A stretch of 52,557 bases of DNA from Paracoccus benzoatiresistens (GCF_026913015.1 NZ_JAPTYD010000025.1:1-52557); one strand, 5' to 3'. Shown: positions 18,814 through 29,030, counted from the stretch's first letter. The notes: generated by a model from the sequence alone, not told the origin. Numbers and translations are program-made.

Positions 18814-21800
18814 TCAGTGGAAGTTTCGCCCCTTCACCCGGATCGCATCCAGATGCAGGTCTGGGATGAAGATGTCGCGCGGCTGGGGAGCCTGGGGCGG
18901 GTTTCCTTCCCGTTGCGCGGGCGGCCCCTCATCACCCCGTCCTTGCGGGAGAGGAAACGCCGCCCCGTGTGTTTCGACGCTGGCGAGTTCCCGCGATAGA
19001 TCCTCGATCCGATGCACCACAAAATGGACCACCTCGCCCTCGCGCTGGATGCGGCCTTGCACGCCGATCATGCTGGCACCAAGCACGATGCGCCGGTGCG
19101 CCTCGAAGACCTTTGCCCAGACCACGAGGTTGGCGACGCCTGTCTCGTCCTCCAGCGTGATGAACATCACCCCCTTGGCTGACCCCGGCCGCTGACGCAC
19201 CAGAACCAGGCCTGCGGTCGCGCACCAGCGGCGATCCCGGCTGGCCATGGCCTCGGCGCAGGTGATGATCTTCCGCTCCTTCAGATTTTCCCGCAAGAAC
19301 GAGACCGGGTGCCGGCGCAAGCTGAGGCCGGTATGGCCGTAGTCCTCGACCACCTCGCGACCCCGCGTCATCAGCCGGAGTGCAACGGTTGGTTCCTGAG
19401 CTTCCGCTTCGGCATCGTCGTTTAACTCCCCTGAGGCCTTCGTCTCTAGGTCCGTATCTGCCTCGGCCTCCTCCTGTCTCTTCCGCTCCGACGCTTCCTG
19501 TGCCGCGGCAAAAAGCGGCAGTTCCTCCGGCCCAAGCCCCTTGATGGCCCAAAGCGCCTCACGGCGGCTGAGCCCGAGCGAGGGCCGGAACCCGTCGGCC
19601 TCAGCAATGCGGGTGAGGCTAGCCATCGGCACACGAACCCGGCGCCACAGATCCTCGACCGAGGCAAAGGGCTGATCGCCCCGCGCCGCGACAATGGCTG
19701 CGGCATGGCTGTTGGCCAGTCCCTTGGTCATCCTCAGGCCGAGACGCACTGCAAAGCGGCTGCCCTCGTCCTCGGGCCGTCCGGTGGGCTCCAGCGTGCA
19801 GTCCCAGCGGGAAGCGTTGACGCAGATGGGCCGGATCTCGACGCCGTGCTCCTGCGCGTCCCTGACGATTTGCGCGGGGGCATAGAAGCCCATCGGCTGG
19901 CTGTTCAGGAGCGCCGCACAGAAGGCGTCGGGGTGCCAGCACTTCAGCCAGGCCGACGCATAGGCGACGAGCGCGAAGCTGGCCGCATGGCTTTCGGGAA
20001 AGCCGTAGGAGCCGAAGCCTTCAAGCTGGCGGAAAGTGCGCTCGGCGAAGTGGGGATCGTAGCCACGTTGGACCATGCCCGAGACCAGCTTGTCCTTGAA
20101 GGCAGACACCCCGCCGGTGAACTTGAAGGTGGCCATGGACTTCCGGAGCATGTCGGCCTCGCCGGGGGTGAAGCCCGCGCATTCGATGGCGACCCGCATG
20201 GCCTGTTCCTGAAAGAGCGAAACGCCCAGGGTCTTGCCCAGCACCTTCTCGAGTTCGGGGGTGGGATACTCCACCGGCTCCAGGCCCTCGCGCCGTCGCA
20301 GATAGGGATGGACCATGTCGCCCTGGATCGGGCCGGGACGGACGATCGCCACCTGCACCACCAGGTCATAGTAGGTCCGCGGCTTCATGCGGGGCAGCAT
20401 GGCCATCTGCGCCCGGCTCTCGATCTGGAAGGTGCCCAAGGTATCGGCCTTCCTGATCATCGCATAGGTGCGCGGGTCCTCGGGCGGGATGGTGGCGAGG
20501 TCATAGCGGACACCCTTGTGCGCCTCGATGAGTGCCAATCCCTTGGCCATGCAGGTGAGCATGCCGAGTGCCAGCACATCGACCTTCATGAAGCGCAGCG
20601 CATCGATGTCGTCCTTGTCCCATTCGATGATCTGCCGGTCCTCCATGGCGGCGGGCTCGATGGGCACCAGATCGTCCAGCCGATCCTGGGTCAGGACAAA
20701 CCCGCCCGGATGCTGCGACAGGTGCCGGGGAAAGCCCATGAGCTGGCGGGCCAACTCCAGCGTCAGCCGCAAGCGCCGATCGGAGGGATCGAGGTTCAGC
20801 TCCCTGATCTGCGCCTCGCTGACGCCCTCCTCGGACCAGGCCCAGATCTGGCCGGAGAGGGTCTGGATCAGGTCCTCGGGCAGACCCATGGCCTTGCCGA
20901 CGTCACGCAGCGCCCCCTTGGCGCGGTAACGGATCACCGTGGCACAGAGGGCGGCGCGATCACGGCCGTAGGTGTCATAGACCCACTGGATCACCTCCTC
21001 GCGGCGCTCGTGCTCGAAGTCGACGTCGATGTCCGGCGGCTCATGGCGTTCCTCGGACACGAAGCGCTCGAAGAGAAGATCATTGCGGCCCGGATCGATG
21101 GCGGTGATGCCCAGCACATAGCAGACGGCGGAGTTCGCTGCCGAGCCGCGGCCTTGGCAGAGAATGCCGCGGGAGCGGGCAAAGCGGACAATGCTGTGGA
21201 CGGTCAGGAAGTAGGGGGCATAGGCAAGCTTGCCGATCAGGCGCAGTTCGTGAGCCAGCGACGCCTTTACCTCATCCGGCACGCCTTCGGGATAACGCTC
21301 CGCCGCGCCCTCCCAGGTCAGCCGCTCCAAGGTCTCCTGCGGGGTGAGGGTCGGATCGTCCCGCTCCTCGGGATACTGGTAGCGCAGCTCATCGAGCGAG
21401 AAGCGGCATCGGTCCACGATCTCCCTTGTCCGCGCCAGAGCCTCCGGGTAGCGCGAGAAGAGCCGGTGCATCTCGGCGGGCGGCTTCAGATACCGGTCCG
21501 CATGGCGCTCGCGGCGAAAGCCGAGGACCTCGACTGTCACATTGTGGCGGATGGCGGTGACCACGTCTTGCAGGATGCGGCGGGAGGGTTCGTGATAGAG
21601 CACGTCATTGGTGACGACCGTCGGCACCCGCAGCTGCGCAGCCATTGTCGACAGCTCATGCAGCCGCAGCTGGTCATTGGGACGGCGGCGCAGGGTGAGG
21701 GCCAGATAGGCGCGGTCACCGAAGACATCGCGCAGCCGGCGCAGGCGCAGCGCACAGGTGTCATCGGCCAGATCCGGCACCAGCACCGCGATGAGGCCCT

Positions 21801-22155
21801 CGGCATGCTCGGCGACATCGGACCACTCAAGATGGCACTTGCCCTTGCCGGCGCGGGACTTGCCAAGGGTGAGCAAGCGGCAGAGACGGCCATAACCCGC
21901 CCGGTCCATGGGATAGACCAGCAGCGCCATGCCGCAGGCGAGATCAAGCCTGCAGCCGACCACTAGCCGCACACCCGTAGCCTTGGCGGCCTCCCAGGCC
22001 CGGACAATGCCAGAAAGCGTGTTGCGGTCGGTCACGGCCAGAGCCTCGATCCCCATCATCGCCGCCGTGGCGAACAACTCCTCGGCCGAGGAAGCACCGC
22101 GCAGGAAAGAGAAGGGCGAGGTCACCTGCAACTCGGCATAGCGCGGCCCGGTCAT
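18814..22155 (-). CDS. dnaE2: Error-prone DNA polymerase DnaE2
   Basis: A 1113-residue C-family polymerase alpha-subunit homologue that does mutagenic translesion synthesis with ImuA and ImuB. The N-terminal PHP domain ([16 protein letters not shown]) is followed by the polymerase core with catalytic acidic residues in [14 protein letters not shown] (about residue 375) and [11 protein letters not shown], a helix-hairpin-helix region and a C-terminal OB-fold. The start at 22155 follows the imuB stop by 13 bases; an in-frame extension of 47 residues into imuB is rejected. Co-transcribed with imuA and imuB under the SOS box at 24416. Confidence 0.95.
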   Translation of the reverse strand: MTGPRYAELQVTSPFSFLRGASSAEELFATAAMMGIEALAVTDRNTLSGIVRAWEAAKATGVRLVVGCRLDLACGMALLVYPMDRAGYGRLCRLLTLGKSRAGKGKCHLEWSDVAEHAEGLIAVLVPDLADDTCALRLRRLRDVFGDRAYLALTLRRRPNDQLRLHELSTMAAQLRVPTVVTNDVLYHEPSRRILQDVVTAIRHNVTVEVLGFRRERHADRYLKPPAEMHRLFSRYPEALARTREIVDRCRFSLDELRYQYPEERDDPTLTPQETLERLTWEGAAERYPEGVPDEVKASLAHELRLIGKLAYAPYFLTVHSIVRFARSRGILCQGRGSAANSAVCYVLGITAIDPGRNDLLFERFVSEERHEPPDIDVDFEHERREEVIQWVYDTYGRDRAALCATVIRYRAKGALRDVGKAMGLPEDLIQTLSGQIWAWSEEGVSEAQIRELNLDPSDRRLRLTLELARQLMGFPRHLSQHPGGFVLTQDRLDDLVPIEPAAMEDRQIIEWDKDDIDALRFMKVDVLALGMLTCMAKGLALIEAHKGVRYDLATIPPEDPRTYAMIRKADTLGTFQIESRAQMAMLPRMKPRTYYDLVVQVAIVRPGPIQGDMVHPYLRRREGLEPVEYPTPELEKVLGKTLGVSLFQEQAMRVAIECAGFTPGEADMLRKSMATFKFTGGVSAFKDKLVSGMVQRGYDPHFAERTFRQLEGFGSYGFPESHAASFALVAYASAWLKCWHPDAFCAALLNSQPMGFYAPAQIVRDAQEHGVEIRPICVNASRWDCTLEPTGRPEDEGSRFAVRLGLRMTKGLANSHAAAIVAARGDQPFASVEDLWRRVRVPMASLTRIAEADGFRPSLGLSRREALWAIKGLGPEELPLFAAAQEASERKRQEEAEADTDLETKASGELNDDAEAEAQEPTVALRLMTRGREVVEDYGHTGLSLRRHPVSFLRENLKERKIITCAEAMASRDRRWCATAGLVLVRQRPGSAKGVMFITLEDETGVANLVVWAKVFEAHRRIVLGASMIGVQGRIQREGEVVHFVVHRIEDLSRELASVETHGAAFPLPQGRGDEGPPAQREGNPPQAPQPRDIFIPDLHLDAIRVKGRNFH

Positions 22156-22168
22156 CCGATGACACCGT

Positions 22169-23695
22169 TCATCCGAACACCCCGTGCAGGAACCAGCGGT
22201 GGCTGCCGGTCTCGCTGTTCTCGCCGTCGCCGGCGCGAAACACCCAGTAGCGCTCGCCGGCCTCATCCTCGATGCGGAAGTAGTCGCGCACCGCAATCAT
22301 CTCGGCATCACGCTTCCACCATTCGCCGAAGACCCGCTCGGGTCCATCGGCACGGGCGACCTTGCGGCGGATGCCGCGCCAGGCGATCCAGACAGGCGGA
22401 TGGTCCGGCAGCAGCGCCAGGGTCTCGATCAGCTCCGGCCGGGGCAGCAGACGCGTGGGTCGCGGCCAGTGATCGGGCCAGCCGGCGCCCACAGGATCGG
22501 ACAAGGGCGCGACGCGGATGACGGAGCGCTCTGGCACATCGCTGGCGACGGGCGCCATGCGGTAGACGCCGCGGGCGCCGACGCGGTTGGCCAGCACATC
22601 GACCAGACCGGAGAGATCCGGGGCAGGGGCCTCCAGGAGCGAGCTGGCCACCTGCCGGGATTCCAAAGGTTCCGCCATGACCGCCGTCAGCGACAGGATC
22701 TCGATGCCGAAGCCCGGCGAGATGGTCTCGATCTTCTCGCAGAGAAGCCGGGTCAGCAGCTGCGGATCGCGCTGCGGCTTGGCCAACCCCACCCGCACCG
22801 TCTGCACATGGGCATCGACCCGCCAGCAGAGCAGATCAAGCCTGCGGGCCCCGAGGCCGCGCTCCTCCAGGGCCGCGCAAAGCTGCACCACCAGCTTGCC
22901 GATGTAGCGGGCGATGGTCTCGGCGGCGGCAATGGGTTCAGCGAAGGCGCGACGAACCTCCACAAGCTCCGACGGGCGCAGCGGCTCGATCGGCTCCGAC
23001 GCATGACCCAGGGCCTGATCCAGCCTGCGGCAGAGGTCGGGGCCGAAGCGTCGGGTCAGCGGCGCACGGGGTTGATGGAGAAGATCGCCGATGCAGACAA
23101 AGCCCAGGGTGCGGAGGCTCGCGAGCGTCGCGGGCGGCAGCCGCAGGGCCGAGAGGGGCAGGGGGCTCAGCAGTGCCTCGGCCGTGCCCGGCTCCGCCAC
23201 ATGCATTGGCGCTGCGACATGGCGGGCCAAGGCATGAGCGGCGCCCCAGGTGTCGGCAATGGCGGCTCGTGCCGTGACGCCCGACATGACCAGCCGACCG
23301 ATCAGGGTCTCCAGGAGGGCGTCCTCGCCGCCATGCAGGTGATCGGCACCGGTGGAGTCGATCACCATCCCATCGGGCGGATCGACCGCCACGATCGGCG
23401 AGACCCGCTGCAGGACCCAGAGCGCCAGCCGTTCCAGCGACGCTGCATCGGCCTGGGGATTATGGGGCAATACCTGCAGCCCCGGCACCATCGCCTGCGC
23501 CTTGCTCACCGGCATGCCGACCGAGAGTCCCAGCTCCTGGGCCACAGCACAAGCCGCTGTCACCAACCTGCGGCTGCCGACGCGGCCAGCGAGCACCAGC
23601 GGCCGCGCGTCCGAGCCAGATATTCCCTCAGGCGCCGACCGCCTGAGCCGGTCGATCGGCCAAAGCGGCAGGGTGACCGAGATGACCCGTGCCAT
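22169..23695 (-). CDS. imuB: Y-family polymerase-like mutagenesis protein ImuB
   Basis: A 508-residue Y-family polymerase homologue. In the family ImuB has lost the catalytic acidic residues and acts as the hub that binds ImuA, DnaE2 and the beta clamp. Seen here: the N-terminal palm/fingers-like region ([30 protein letters not shown]), a helix-hairpin region, a little-finger-like region, and the C-terminal ImuB-specific extension ending RWFLHGVFG. The ATG at 23695 or a GTG three bases before could be the start. It overlaps the end of imuA by about 68 bases in another frame. Confidence 0.93.
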   Translation of the reverse strand: MARVISVTLPLWPIDRLRRSAPEGISGSDARPLVLAGRVGSRRLVTAACAVAQELGLSVGMPVSKAQAMVPGLQVLPHNPQADAASLERLALWVLQRVSPIVAVDPPDGMVIDSTGADHLHGGEDALLETLIGRLVMSGVTARAAIADTWGAAHALARHVAAPMHVAEPGTAEALLSPLPLSALRLPPATLASLRTLGFVCIGDLLHQPRAPLTRRFGPDLCRRLDQALGHASEPIEPLRPSELVEVRRAFAEPIAAAETIARYIGKLVVQLCAALEERGLGARRLDLLCWRVDAHVQTVRVGLAKPQRDPQLLTRLLCEKIETISPGFGIEILSLTAVMAEPLESRQVASSLLEAPAPDLSGLVDVLANRVGARGVYRMAPVASDVPERSVIRVAPLSDPVGAGWPDHWPRPTRLLPRPELIETLALLPDHPPVWIAWRGIRRKVARADGPERVFGEWWKRDAEMIAVRDYFRIEDEAGERYWVFRAGDGENSETGSHRWFLHGVFG

Positions 23696-24371
23696 CACAC
23701 GCCTCCAGTTCGATATCGAGACTTTCCCCCGCCCGTGCCCGGATCAGCTCGATGAGCCAGCGGGCCCGGCCGAGACCGGGAACGGGCAAGGGAGCGGACG
23801 GCAGGACCGAGATGCGCCAGCGGGTCATGGCCGCAGTCGGCAGCCCGAAGTCATAGGCCTCCTGCTGACGCCGCCAGCGGCGCAGCGCGATGCCGGTGGT
23901 GCCCGAACCCTTCGCCGCCAGATGCAGCCGGCGCGAAGCGGTCATCGAAAGGCGCGCCACATCGGCCACGACCGCGCCAAGACCGCCATGGCGCAAGCCT
24001 TCCTCCATGCAGGCCAGCACCGAGACATCATCTCCGGCCTCGACATAGATCACCCGGTCGGGACCCAGGCCCGCCTGCTCCAGCCCTGGCGCAAAGAGAT
24101 CAGCCTGCGTCACGCACCAGAGCACCTGTCCCGGAAGACGGGCGGCAATGCCCGCTGCAAAGCAGGAAGCCGCCGCCCCGTCCACCGCACCGTTGCCGCC
24201 GCCCGCCACCTCATGCAGGCAGCCGAGCGCCAGACCGCCACCGGGCAGGCGGCGGTCCAGTTCCGGCACACCGAAGGGTAGCGCACCACGCGCCGCTGCA
24301 CTCTCGCCCTCCATGGCTGCGATCTGCTCGCGCAGGGCAGCGATGGCTGGGTTGAAGGACCGGGCAGGCAT
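23628..24371 (-). CDS. imuA: RecA-like translesion synthesis accessory protein ImuA
   Basis: A 247-residue RecA/SulA-like protein, first gene of the imuA-imuB-dnaE2 mutasome cassette. It has an N-terminal REQIAAMEG helix, LPFGVPELDRRLPGGGLALG (RecA-like entry region) and LHEVAGGGNGAVDGAA where RecA has its P-loop, without a canonical Walker A. It is thought to recruit and regulate ImuB and DnaE2. The start at 24371 is the first codon after the SOS box. The last ~70 bases overlap imuB. Confidence 0.9.
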   Translation of the reverse strand: MPARSFNPAIAALREQIAAMEGESAAARGALPFGVPELDRRLPGGGLALGCLHEVAGGGNGAVDGAAASCFAAGIAARLPGQVLWCVTQADLFAPGLEQAGLGPDRVIYVEAGDDVSVLACMEEGLRHGGLGAVVADVARLSMTASRRLHLAAKGSGTTGIALRRWRRQQEAYDFGLPTAAMTRWRISVLPSAPLPVPGLGRARWLIELIRARAGESLDIELEACDGTGHLGHPAALADRPAQAVGA

Positions 24372-24415
24372 GAGAAAGGACGCTCCAGTGAAGCAATGGC
24401 AGACGAACAGGCATT

Positions 24416-24430
24416 GTTCCTGTTTTGTTC
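24416..24430 (-). promoter_or_regulatory. LexA (SOS) box of the imuA-imuB-dnaE2 operon
   Basis: GTTC-CTGTTTT-GTTC on the plus strand (GAAC-N7-GAAC on the coding strand), exactly the direct-repeat LexA site of alphaproteobacteria, 45 bases upstream of the imuA start. A partly overlapping GAAC-N7-GTTC (24405-24419) adds an inverted half-site. Damage-inducible control of the cassette is therefore expected. Confidence 0.85.
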
Positions 24431-24527
24431 CCTAAAGCACCGGGGTGTCAACAGGATGCCGCAGAATGATCTGGGGATATTTCGCGGGTTCTGCCGCGTT
24501 ATACTGTCGTGATCAGCAGAGCCGACG

Positions 24528-25210
24528 ATGTGCAACCTCTACAACCTGACCACCAACCAGCAGGCGATCCGCGATCTGGCGCAGGCAATGACGGACAGCC
24601 TCGGCAACCTCGAGCCGCACCTCGATGTCTATCCCGATCGTCCCGCGCCGGTGGTGCGCAACACCGCTGAGGGGCGTGAACTGTCCCGGCTGACATGGGG
24701 CATGCCCACCCCGCCGCAGTTCCTGAAGGCAAAGGATGCGCCCGATACCGGTGTCACCAACATCCGCAACACCTGGAGTCCGCATTGGCGCCGCTGGCTG
24801 GGCGTCGAGAACCGCTGCCTGGTGCCGGCCACCGCCTTCTCGGAATACGGGCAGAAGCCAGACCGGCAACAAAGCGCTAGCCGCTGCACTGGTTCGCCTT
24901 GGACGCGAGCCGGCCGCTGTTCTTCTTCGCGGGCATCTTGACGTCGTGGCGAGGGGTCCGCGGCTCGATGAAGACCCCGCGCCCGGGCGAGCATCAGTTC
25001 TTCGCCTTTCTGACCTGCGAGCCGAATAGGGTGGTGGGCAAGGTTCATCCCAAGGCCATGCCGGTAATCCTGACAACCGAGGACGAGATGGAGATGTGGA
25101 TGACGGCAGAGTGGTCGCAGGCCCAGGCGCTGCAGCGGCCGCTGGCCGATGAGGAGCTGATCGTGCTACCAGAAAAAGCTCCTAACGAACCGCAGGGACG
25201 GCTTCTTTGA
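24528..25210 (+). pseudogene. SRAP (SOS response-associated peptidase, HMCES/YedK) gene, frameshifted
   Basis: The first frame (24528 to about 24862) begins MCNLYNLTTN, with the catalytic Cys2 of SRAP proteins that crosslink to abasic sites, and runs through NIRNTWSPHW and ATAFSEYGQKP. Similarity continues one frame over from about 24863 (LHWFALDASRPLFFFAGI, HPKAMPVILTT) to 25210. Two lesions separate the parts: one missing base near 24863 and a TAG at 24878-24880 in the second frame where Lys is expected. Joined length is about 227 residues, normal for YedK. Either a real pseudogene or clustered sequencing errors. It is followed directly by exonuclease III. Confidence 0.85.
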
Positions 25211-25211
25211 G

Positions 25212-26006
25212 ATGGGGCAGGGCAGGGGGGTGCGGATCGCCACCTACAACATCAATGGCATCAATGGTCGGCTGGAGACGCTGCTGTCCTGGCTGGCTGA
25301 GACGCAGCCAGATATCGTCTGCCTGCAGGAGCTGAAGGCGCCGCAGGCGAAGTTCCCGGAACGGCAGCTGGCCGATGCCGGCTATGGCTCCGTTTGGCAC
25401 GGCCAGAGCCGCTGGAACGGCGTGGCGATCCTGTCGCGCGGCAGCGAGCCGGTGCTGACGCGCCGCGGCTTGCCCCGGGACCCCGATCCGAGCCAGAGCC
25501 GCTATATCGAGGCGGCGGTGAATGGCCTGCTAGTGGGCTGCCTTTATTCCCCCAATGGCAATCCTGCACCGGGTCCGAAATGGGACTATAAGCTCGGATG
25601 GCTAAAGCAGCTCACCGCCCATGCAAAACAGCTGCTCGCACTGAACGTGCCGGTGATCCTTGCCGGAGACTACAACATCACTCCGACCGAGCGCGATGTC
25701 TATAACCCCGATCGCTGGCGCGATGACGCCCTGTTTCTGCCAGACGTCCGAAAGGCTTATGCGTCCCTTCTGAAACAGGGTTGGTGTGATGCCATTGCGG
25801 AGATCCATCCCGGCATGCCCGTTTATACCTTCTGGGATTATCTGCGGCAGGCCTGGGAGCGGAATGCCGGACTGAGGCTTGATCACCTGCTGCTCTCTCC
25901 CGGTTTGGCAGCAAGGCTCAAAGACGCCGGTGTTGATCAGGTTATGCGCGGCCGGCCGAAAGCCAGCGATCATGCGCCGGTTTGGATTGTGCTCGACATG
26001 AAGTGA
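25212..26006 (+). CDS. xthA: Exodeoxyribonuclease III (AP endonuclease)
   Basis: A 264-residue EEP-fold nuclease for base-excision repair: cuts at abasic sites and trims 3' ends. Family motifs are visible: ATYNINGINGR, DIVCLQELKA (metal-binding Glu), LAGDYNITPTERDVYNP (catalytic Asp/Asn) and the terminal KASDHAPVW (catalytic His). The ATG follows the SRAP stop by one base, so the two abasic-site repair genes form one operon; the gene remains intact despite the upstream frameshift. A shorter start at the second motif (RIATYN) has no ATG. Confidence 0.93.
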   Translation: MGQGRGVRIATYNINGINGRLETLLSWLAETQPDIVCLQELKAPQAKFPERQLADAGYGSVWHGQSRWNGVAILSRGSEPVLTRRGLPRDPDPSQSRYIEAAVNGLLVGCLYSPNGNPAPGPKWDYKLGWLKQLTAHAKQLLALNVPVILAGDYNITPTERDVYNPDRWRDDALFLPDVRKAYASLLKQGWCDAIAEIHPGMPVYTFWDYLRQAWERNAGLRLDHLLLSPGLAARLKDAGVDQVMRGRPKASDHAPVWIVLDMK

Positions 26007-26103
26007 TCCGATTTCTCTCTGAAGATCAAACCTGCCCTGCAGATTGGAGGCTTTCCTATCGGGGATTGTTTCTGTATTGCGACAGGCAATTAAGGAGACC
26101 GTC

Positions 26104-26415
26104 ATGGACATCACTTACAACGAGCTGTCGCTTGAGCAGCTGAAAGAGATCAACAAGAAATCCGCAGCCGCCATTGCTGATTTCGAAAACCGTCGGAAAA
26201 AAGATGCCATCCAGAAGGCGACCGAGATCGCCAAGGCTGCGGGCTTTGCCTCGCTTGAAGACATGCTGGCCGCTCAGCCCGCCAAGCAAAAGGTCGAGCC
26301 GAAATACCGCCATCCCGAAAACCCAGACCTGACCTGGAGCGGTCGCGGCCGAAAGCCCGGCTGGATTGCCGAAGCCCTGGAAGCCGGAAAGTCGCTCGAC
26401 GATTTCGCAATCTAA
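26104..26415 (+). CDS. H-NS/HvrA-family nucleoid protein
   Basis: A 103-residue H-NS histone-family protein. The N-terminal half is a charged helix for dimerisation (LSLEQLKEINKKSAAAIADF), and the C-terminus has the DNA-binding AT-hook-like motif KYRHPENPDLTWSGRGRKPGW followed by an amphipathic helix. Such proteins silence AT-rich or transferred DNA; in Rhodobacter HvrA and Spb regulate photosynthesis genes. The start at 26104 is fixed by TAAGGAGA 6 bases upstream. It converges on the type IV secretion operon, whose last gene overlaps its terminator. Confidence 0.9.
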   Translation: MDITYNELSLEQLKEINKKSAAAIADFENRRKKDAIQKATEIAKAAGFASLEDMLAAQPAKQKVEPKYRHPENPDLTWSGRGRKPGWIAEALEAGKSLDDFAI

Positions 26416-26424
26416 GGACACTGA

Positions 26425-26452
26425 TAACCCCCGCAATCGGGGGTTATTTTTT
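26425..26452 (+). terminator. Intrinsic terminator of the H-NS-type gene
   Basis: A perfect 9-bp stem TAACCCCCG/CGGGGGTTA with a CAAT loop, followed by six T. The stop codon of virB6 on the opposite strand (26444-26446) lies inside the right arm, and its last two Lys codons are the complement of the T-run. Confidence 0.95.
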
Positions 26453-27508
26453 GGCTAAGGCGCGCGCCTTAGCCTGCATCCGGTTTATGGATTCAGCCAC
26501 ACCTGTTGTTGCTTGGGAGACCGTTGGATGGGAGACAAATGCTTGGGACCCACGAGCAATCGCACTTTCACCTCGATAGGTTTGCTTCGCCGCTTGAGTT
26601 GTAGTCTTTATCGCTGAGGCCGCGTTTCTAGCGCCCCCCACATACGACCCGACACTTCTTCCGGCCATGAGACCAACAGCCGCCAAGCCCATCATCTGCA
26701 TGTTTCCAGACACGGAACTGACAAGAGAGGGAAGAAGGGCCATGCAGAGCAGGATCAGGATCATCAGGACAATGAACGGTACAAAGGCCCCGATGCTGGC
26801 GAAGTTGGAGGTTCCGATGCGGTCCACTAGGTCGGTCCCCATGGAGATCATGATCGAGAAGATCGAGGCGATGAACAGGGGGTAAAGAGACCAACTGACG
26901 CAGGCCGACACCCACCGCTCGAAGAAGCCCTTTGTGGCTTCAAACAAGGTCAGGGCAATGACAATCGGCGCGAGACCCAGAAGCACGGTGATGACCACCT
27001 TCGGGAAGAGAATCAGCACGGCCGCTACTGCCGATATGGTGCCAATCAGCAGGAGGCAGATCCCGGAGACAATGGCGGTCACAAACCACCCACCCATTTC
27101 CGCAGCGATGTTCGTGGCCGCAACCGTGAACTTGTCCATCATGTCGTCGATGGCGGTGGCGAAGCCATCGGCGATCGTCGGCCCGCTCAGGCCGTCTCCG
27201 CTCGATGCCAGAATGCCGCCAGCCGTGGCCTCGATGGCTTTCTGGATGCCGCCCGCTACAGCCCAGAACTGGTTCCAGTTCCAGGCAAAGATACCGATCA
27301 GGGCCAGCTTGATCATCAGGCTCAAAGCGTGGCCCCAGGTCATGGGAAGCAGTTGCAGCATCATGTTGATGCCGACCAGGGCGACAGCCAGAACCGCCAT
27401 ATACCCGACGAGCGTGCCGGAGGCTTCCACCAGTCCCAGGAATGTCGATCTGGCGGCATTGGTCAGGAAGGACTCGGCTGAACCCACGATCAGTTGGACA
27501 GCGGACAT
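26444..27508 (-). CDS. virB6: Type IV secretion inner-membrane protein VirB6
   Basis: A 354-residue polytopic protein of the VirB6/TrbL family, the inner-membrane channel part of the secretion system. Several strongly hydrophobic segments (about residues 30-60, 65-90, 150-200, 215-290) are visible, along with the conserved Trp-rich ALIGIFAWNWNQFW region and the central loop. The ~70-residue C-terminal tail is hydrophilic. It is the last gene of the operon, starting one base after the orf171 stop. Confidence 0.9.
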   Translation of the reverse strand: MSAVQLIVGSAESFLTNAARSTFLGLVEASGTLVGYMAVLAVALVGINMMLQLLPMTWGHALSLMIKLALIGIFAWNWNQFWAVAGGIQKAIEATAGGILASSGDGLSGPTIADGFATAIDDMMDKFTVAATNIAAEMGGWFVTAIVSGICLLLIGTISAVAAVLILFPKVVITVLLGLAPIVIALTLFEATKGFFERWVSACVSWSLYPLFIASIFSIMISMGTDLVDRIGTSNFASIGAFVPFIVLMILILLCMALLPSLVSSVSGNMQMMGLAAVGLMAGRSVGSYVGGARNAASAIKTTTQAAKQTYRGESAIARGSQAFVSHPTVSQATTGVAESINRMQAKARALAKK

Positions 27509-27509
27509 G

Positions 27510-28025
27510 TCAGCGCCCTCGCCATGCTTTGCAAATATCCAGCGACTGTTTCAGGGTGTCGCCTGCCTCCCGGCCAACCTGACTCGCAATTTTGAATACT
27601 CCATCGCGGTCCTTGCCAGCCGTCAGCTCCTCATACTGCCGTTCGGCTTCGTCCCATGACGGAAACTCAACCTCGCAGGGGCAGGAGTTTGTCTCGATGA
27701 TCGCCTGCTGGCGGCCGATGTTGTAGAGATCCTTCAAGAGCAAAGATCGCCGCGCCTCGGCGGGTGGCAGATCATCCGCCCATTTCGGCAGCGCAGGCAT
27801 GACGCAGCCATGCCGCGACCTCTTTTCGCCGGTTTGAGGTTCGGACAGGTCCGGCATCGTGAAGTCCAAGACGTCGCGTTCAGCCTGGGCCGCTTCCGCC
27901 ATTTTCCCTGTATCCGGGAACGGCGACGGATCAGCGCGAAGCACGTTGGTCATCACCACCGCCCCGGCGATCATGCCAACGGCTGCCGACGCTGCACCAA
28001 GCAGCATCGCGTTGCGGTCGAACAT
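27510..28025 (-). CDS. Secretion-operon protein orf171, one N-terminal membrane helix, unknown
   Basis: A 171-residue protein not recognised as a named family. Residues 5-28 form one membrane helix or uncleaved signal. The periplasmic part holds three Cys in two clusters (RHGCVMP near 74, SCPCEVEFP near 127). It contains LDFTMPDL (53-60), very like the C-terminus of VirB5 in this operon. The ATG at 28025 has AAGGAGAGG upstream. It overlaps the 3' end of virB11 by 95 bases in another frame. Position between virB11 and virB6 suggests a system-specific accessory part. Confidence 0.65.
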   Translation of the reverse strand: MFDRNAMLLGAASAAVGMIAGAVVMTNVLRADPSPFPDTGKMAEAAQAERDVLDFTMPDLSEPQTGEKRSRHGCVMPALPKWADDLPPAEARRSLLLKDLYNIGRQQAIIETNSCPCEVEFPSWDEAERQYEELTAGKDRDGVFKIASQVGREAGDTLKQSLDICKAWRGR

Positions 28026-29028
28026 GGGGTGCCTCTCCTTCGTCGGAATTGTCAGGGATGTGAAATTCGAGAACGCCGCGATCACCCCCGGCGCGGCCGG
28101 TCTGGATCACCACGTCGATGGAACTGCCGATGTAGCGCAGCGTGTCCGTGTAGGTTAGCGGCAGGTCCGCCTTCAGCGCCATGATGGCGAGCTTTGCCAA
28201 GGCGAGCTTCGGCGTTTCGGCATGGATCGTCGTCATCGAACCGCCATGGCCGGTGTTGATGGCCTCGATAAAGGTCATGGCTTCCTTGCCGCGCACCTCG
28301 CCCACGACCAGCCGGTCAGGCCGCATGCGAAGGCAGGAGGTGAGAAGAACATCCGGCGAGCGGGTCCAGCTGTCGCGGTCCGCAATCAGCGTCACGACAT
28401 TGGGCTGCGCAGGCACCAGCTCTGCCGCGTCCTCAATGGTGATCAGCCGCTCACTGTTGGGGACATAGGAGAGCATCTTGCGGGCAAAGACGGTCTTTCC
28501 GCTGTCTGTCGCCCCCGCGATCAGGGCATTCATCTTGTGCCTGACGATGAAGGCCATGGCCGCGTCGATCTGGCCGGAGGCCGCAAGCGTCTTCAGTTCG
28601 CGCTTCATGTCGGCGCGGGCCGCGTCCACCAAATATTCCCGGCCATGGAGGTATTTGACCGTGATCTGGTCGAGGGGCAGGGTGGAAAAGAAGCGCAGCG
28701 AGATCGCCGCGCCCGTCGAGACGGCCGGGGCCGTGACCACCTGGGCGCGGATGGGCCGCCCCTTGTAGATCACGGAGGTGGAAATGATCGGGGCCTCCTT
28801 GCCGATGGTCAGCCGCCCGGCACTGGCGATGCGACGGCCAAGATCGTCTATCTCCATCGCGCTCATGGGCGCGCGTTCGACCGGCTGCATGGCCGCATCG
28901 CCGTGCTGGAGGGACCAGATGCGCCCGTCCGGGTTGATGGCGATTTCCACAAGGGCAGGGCTGTGGATGACAGCTCCAATCGCCGCCAGAGCTTCGTCGA
29001 GATAGCTGCCGTGGCTCATGTCATCCAT
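27931..29028 (-). CDS. virB11: Type IV secretion hexameric ATPase VirB11
   Basis: A 365-residue traffic ATPase that powers pilus and substrate steps from the cytoplasmic face. The N-terminal domain is followed by a RecA-like domain with Walker A GATDSGKT (about residue 170), an Asp box in LITIEDAAEL, a Walker B-like region MRPDRLVVGEVRG and the His box TGHGGSMTTIHA. The Walker A has Asp where Gly is usual (GxTGSGKT), still compatible with the GxxxxGKT pattern. The last ~38 residues are Arg/Gly-rich, encoded in the overlap with orf171, and are probably not part of the fold. Confidence 0.93.
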   Translation of the reverse strand: MDDMSHGSYLDEALAAIGAVIHSPALVEIAINPDGRIWSLQHGDAAMQPVERAPMSAMEIDDLGRRIASAGRLTIGKEAPIISTSVIYKGRPIRAQVVTAPAVSTGAAISLRFFSTLPLDQITVKYLHGREYLVDAARADMKRELKTLAASGQIDAAMAFIVRHKMNALIAGATDSGKTVFARKMLSYVPNSERLITIEDAAELVPAQPNVVTLIADRDSWTRSPDVLLTSCLRMRPDRLVVGEVRGKEAMTFIEAINTGHGGSMTTIHAETPKLALAKLAIMALKADLPLTYTDTLRYIGSSIDVVIQTGRAGGDRGVLEFHIPDNSDEGEAPHVRPQRDAAWCSVGSRWHDRRGGGDDQRASR

Positions 29029-29030
29029 GC

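Noticed and set aside
19705..21966. 753-codon plus frame opposite dnaE2
   Set aside because: Shadow of dnaE2; no domain seen and the opposite strand has clear polymerase motifs.
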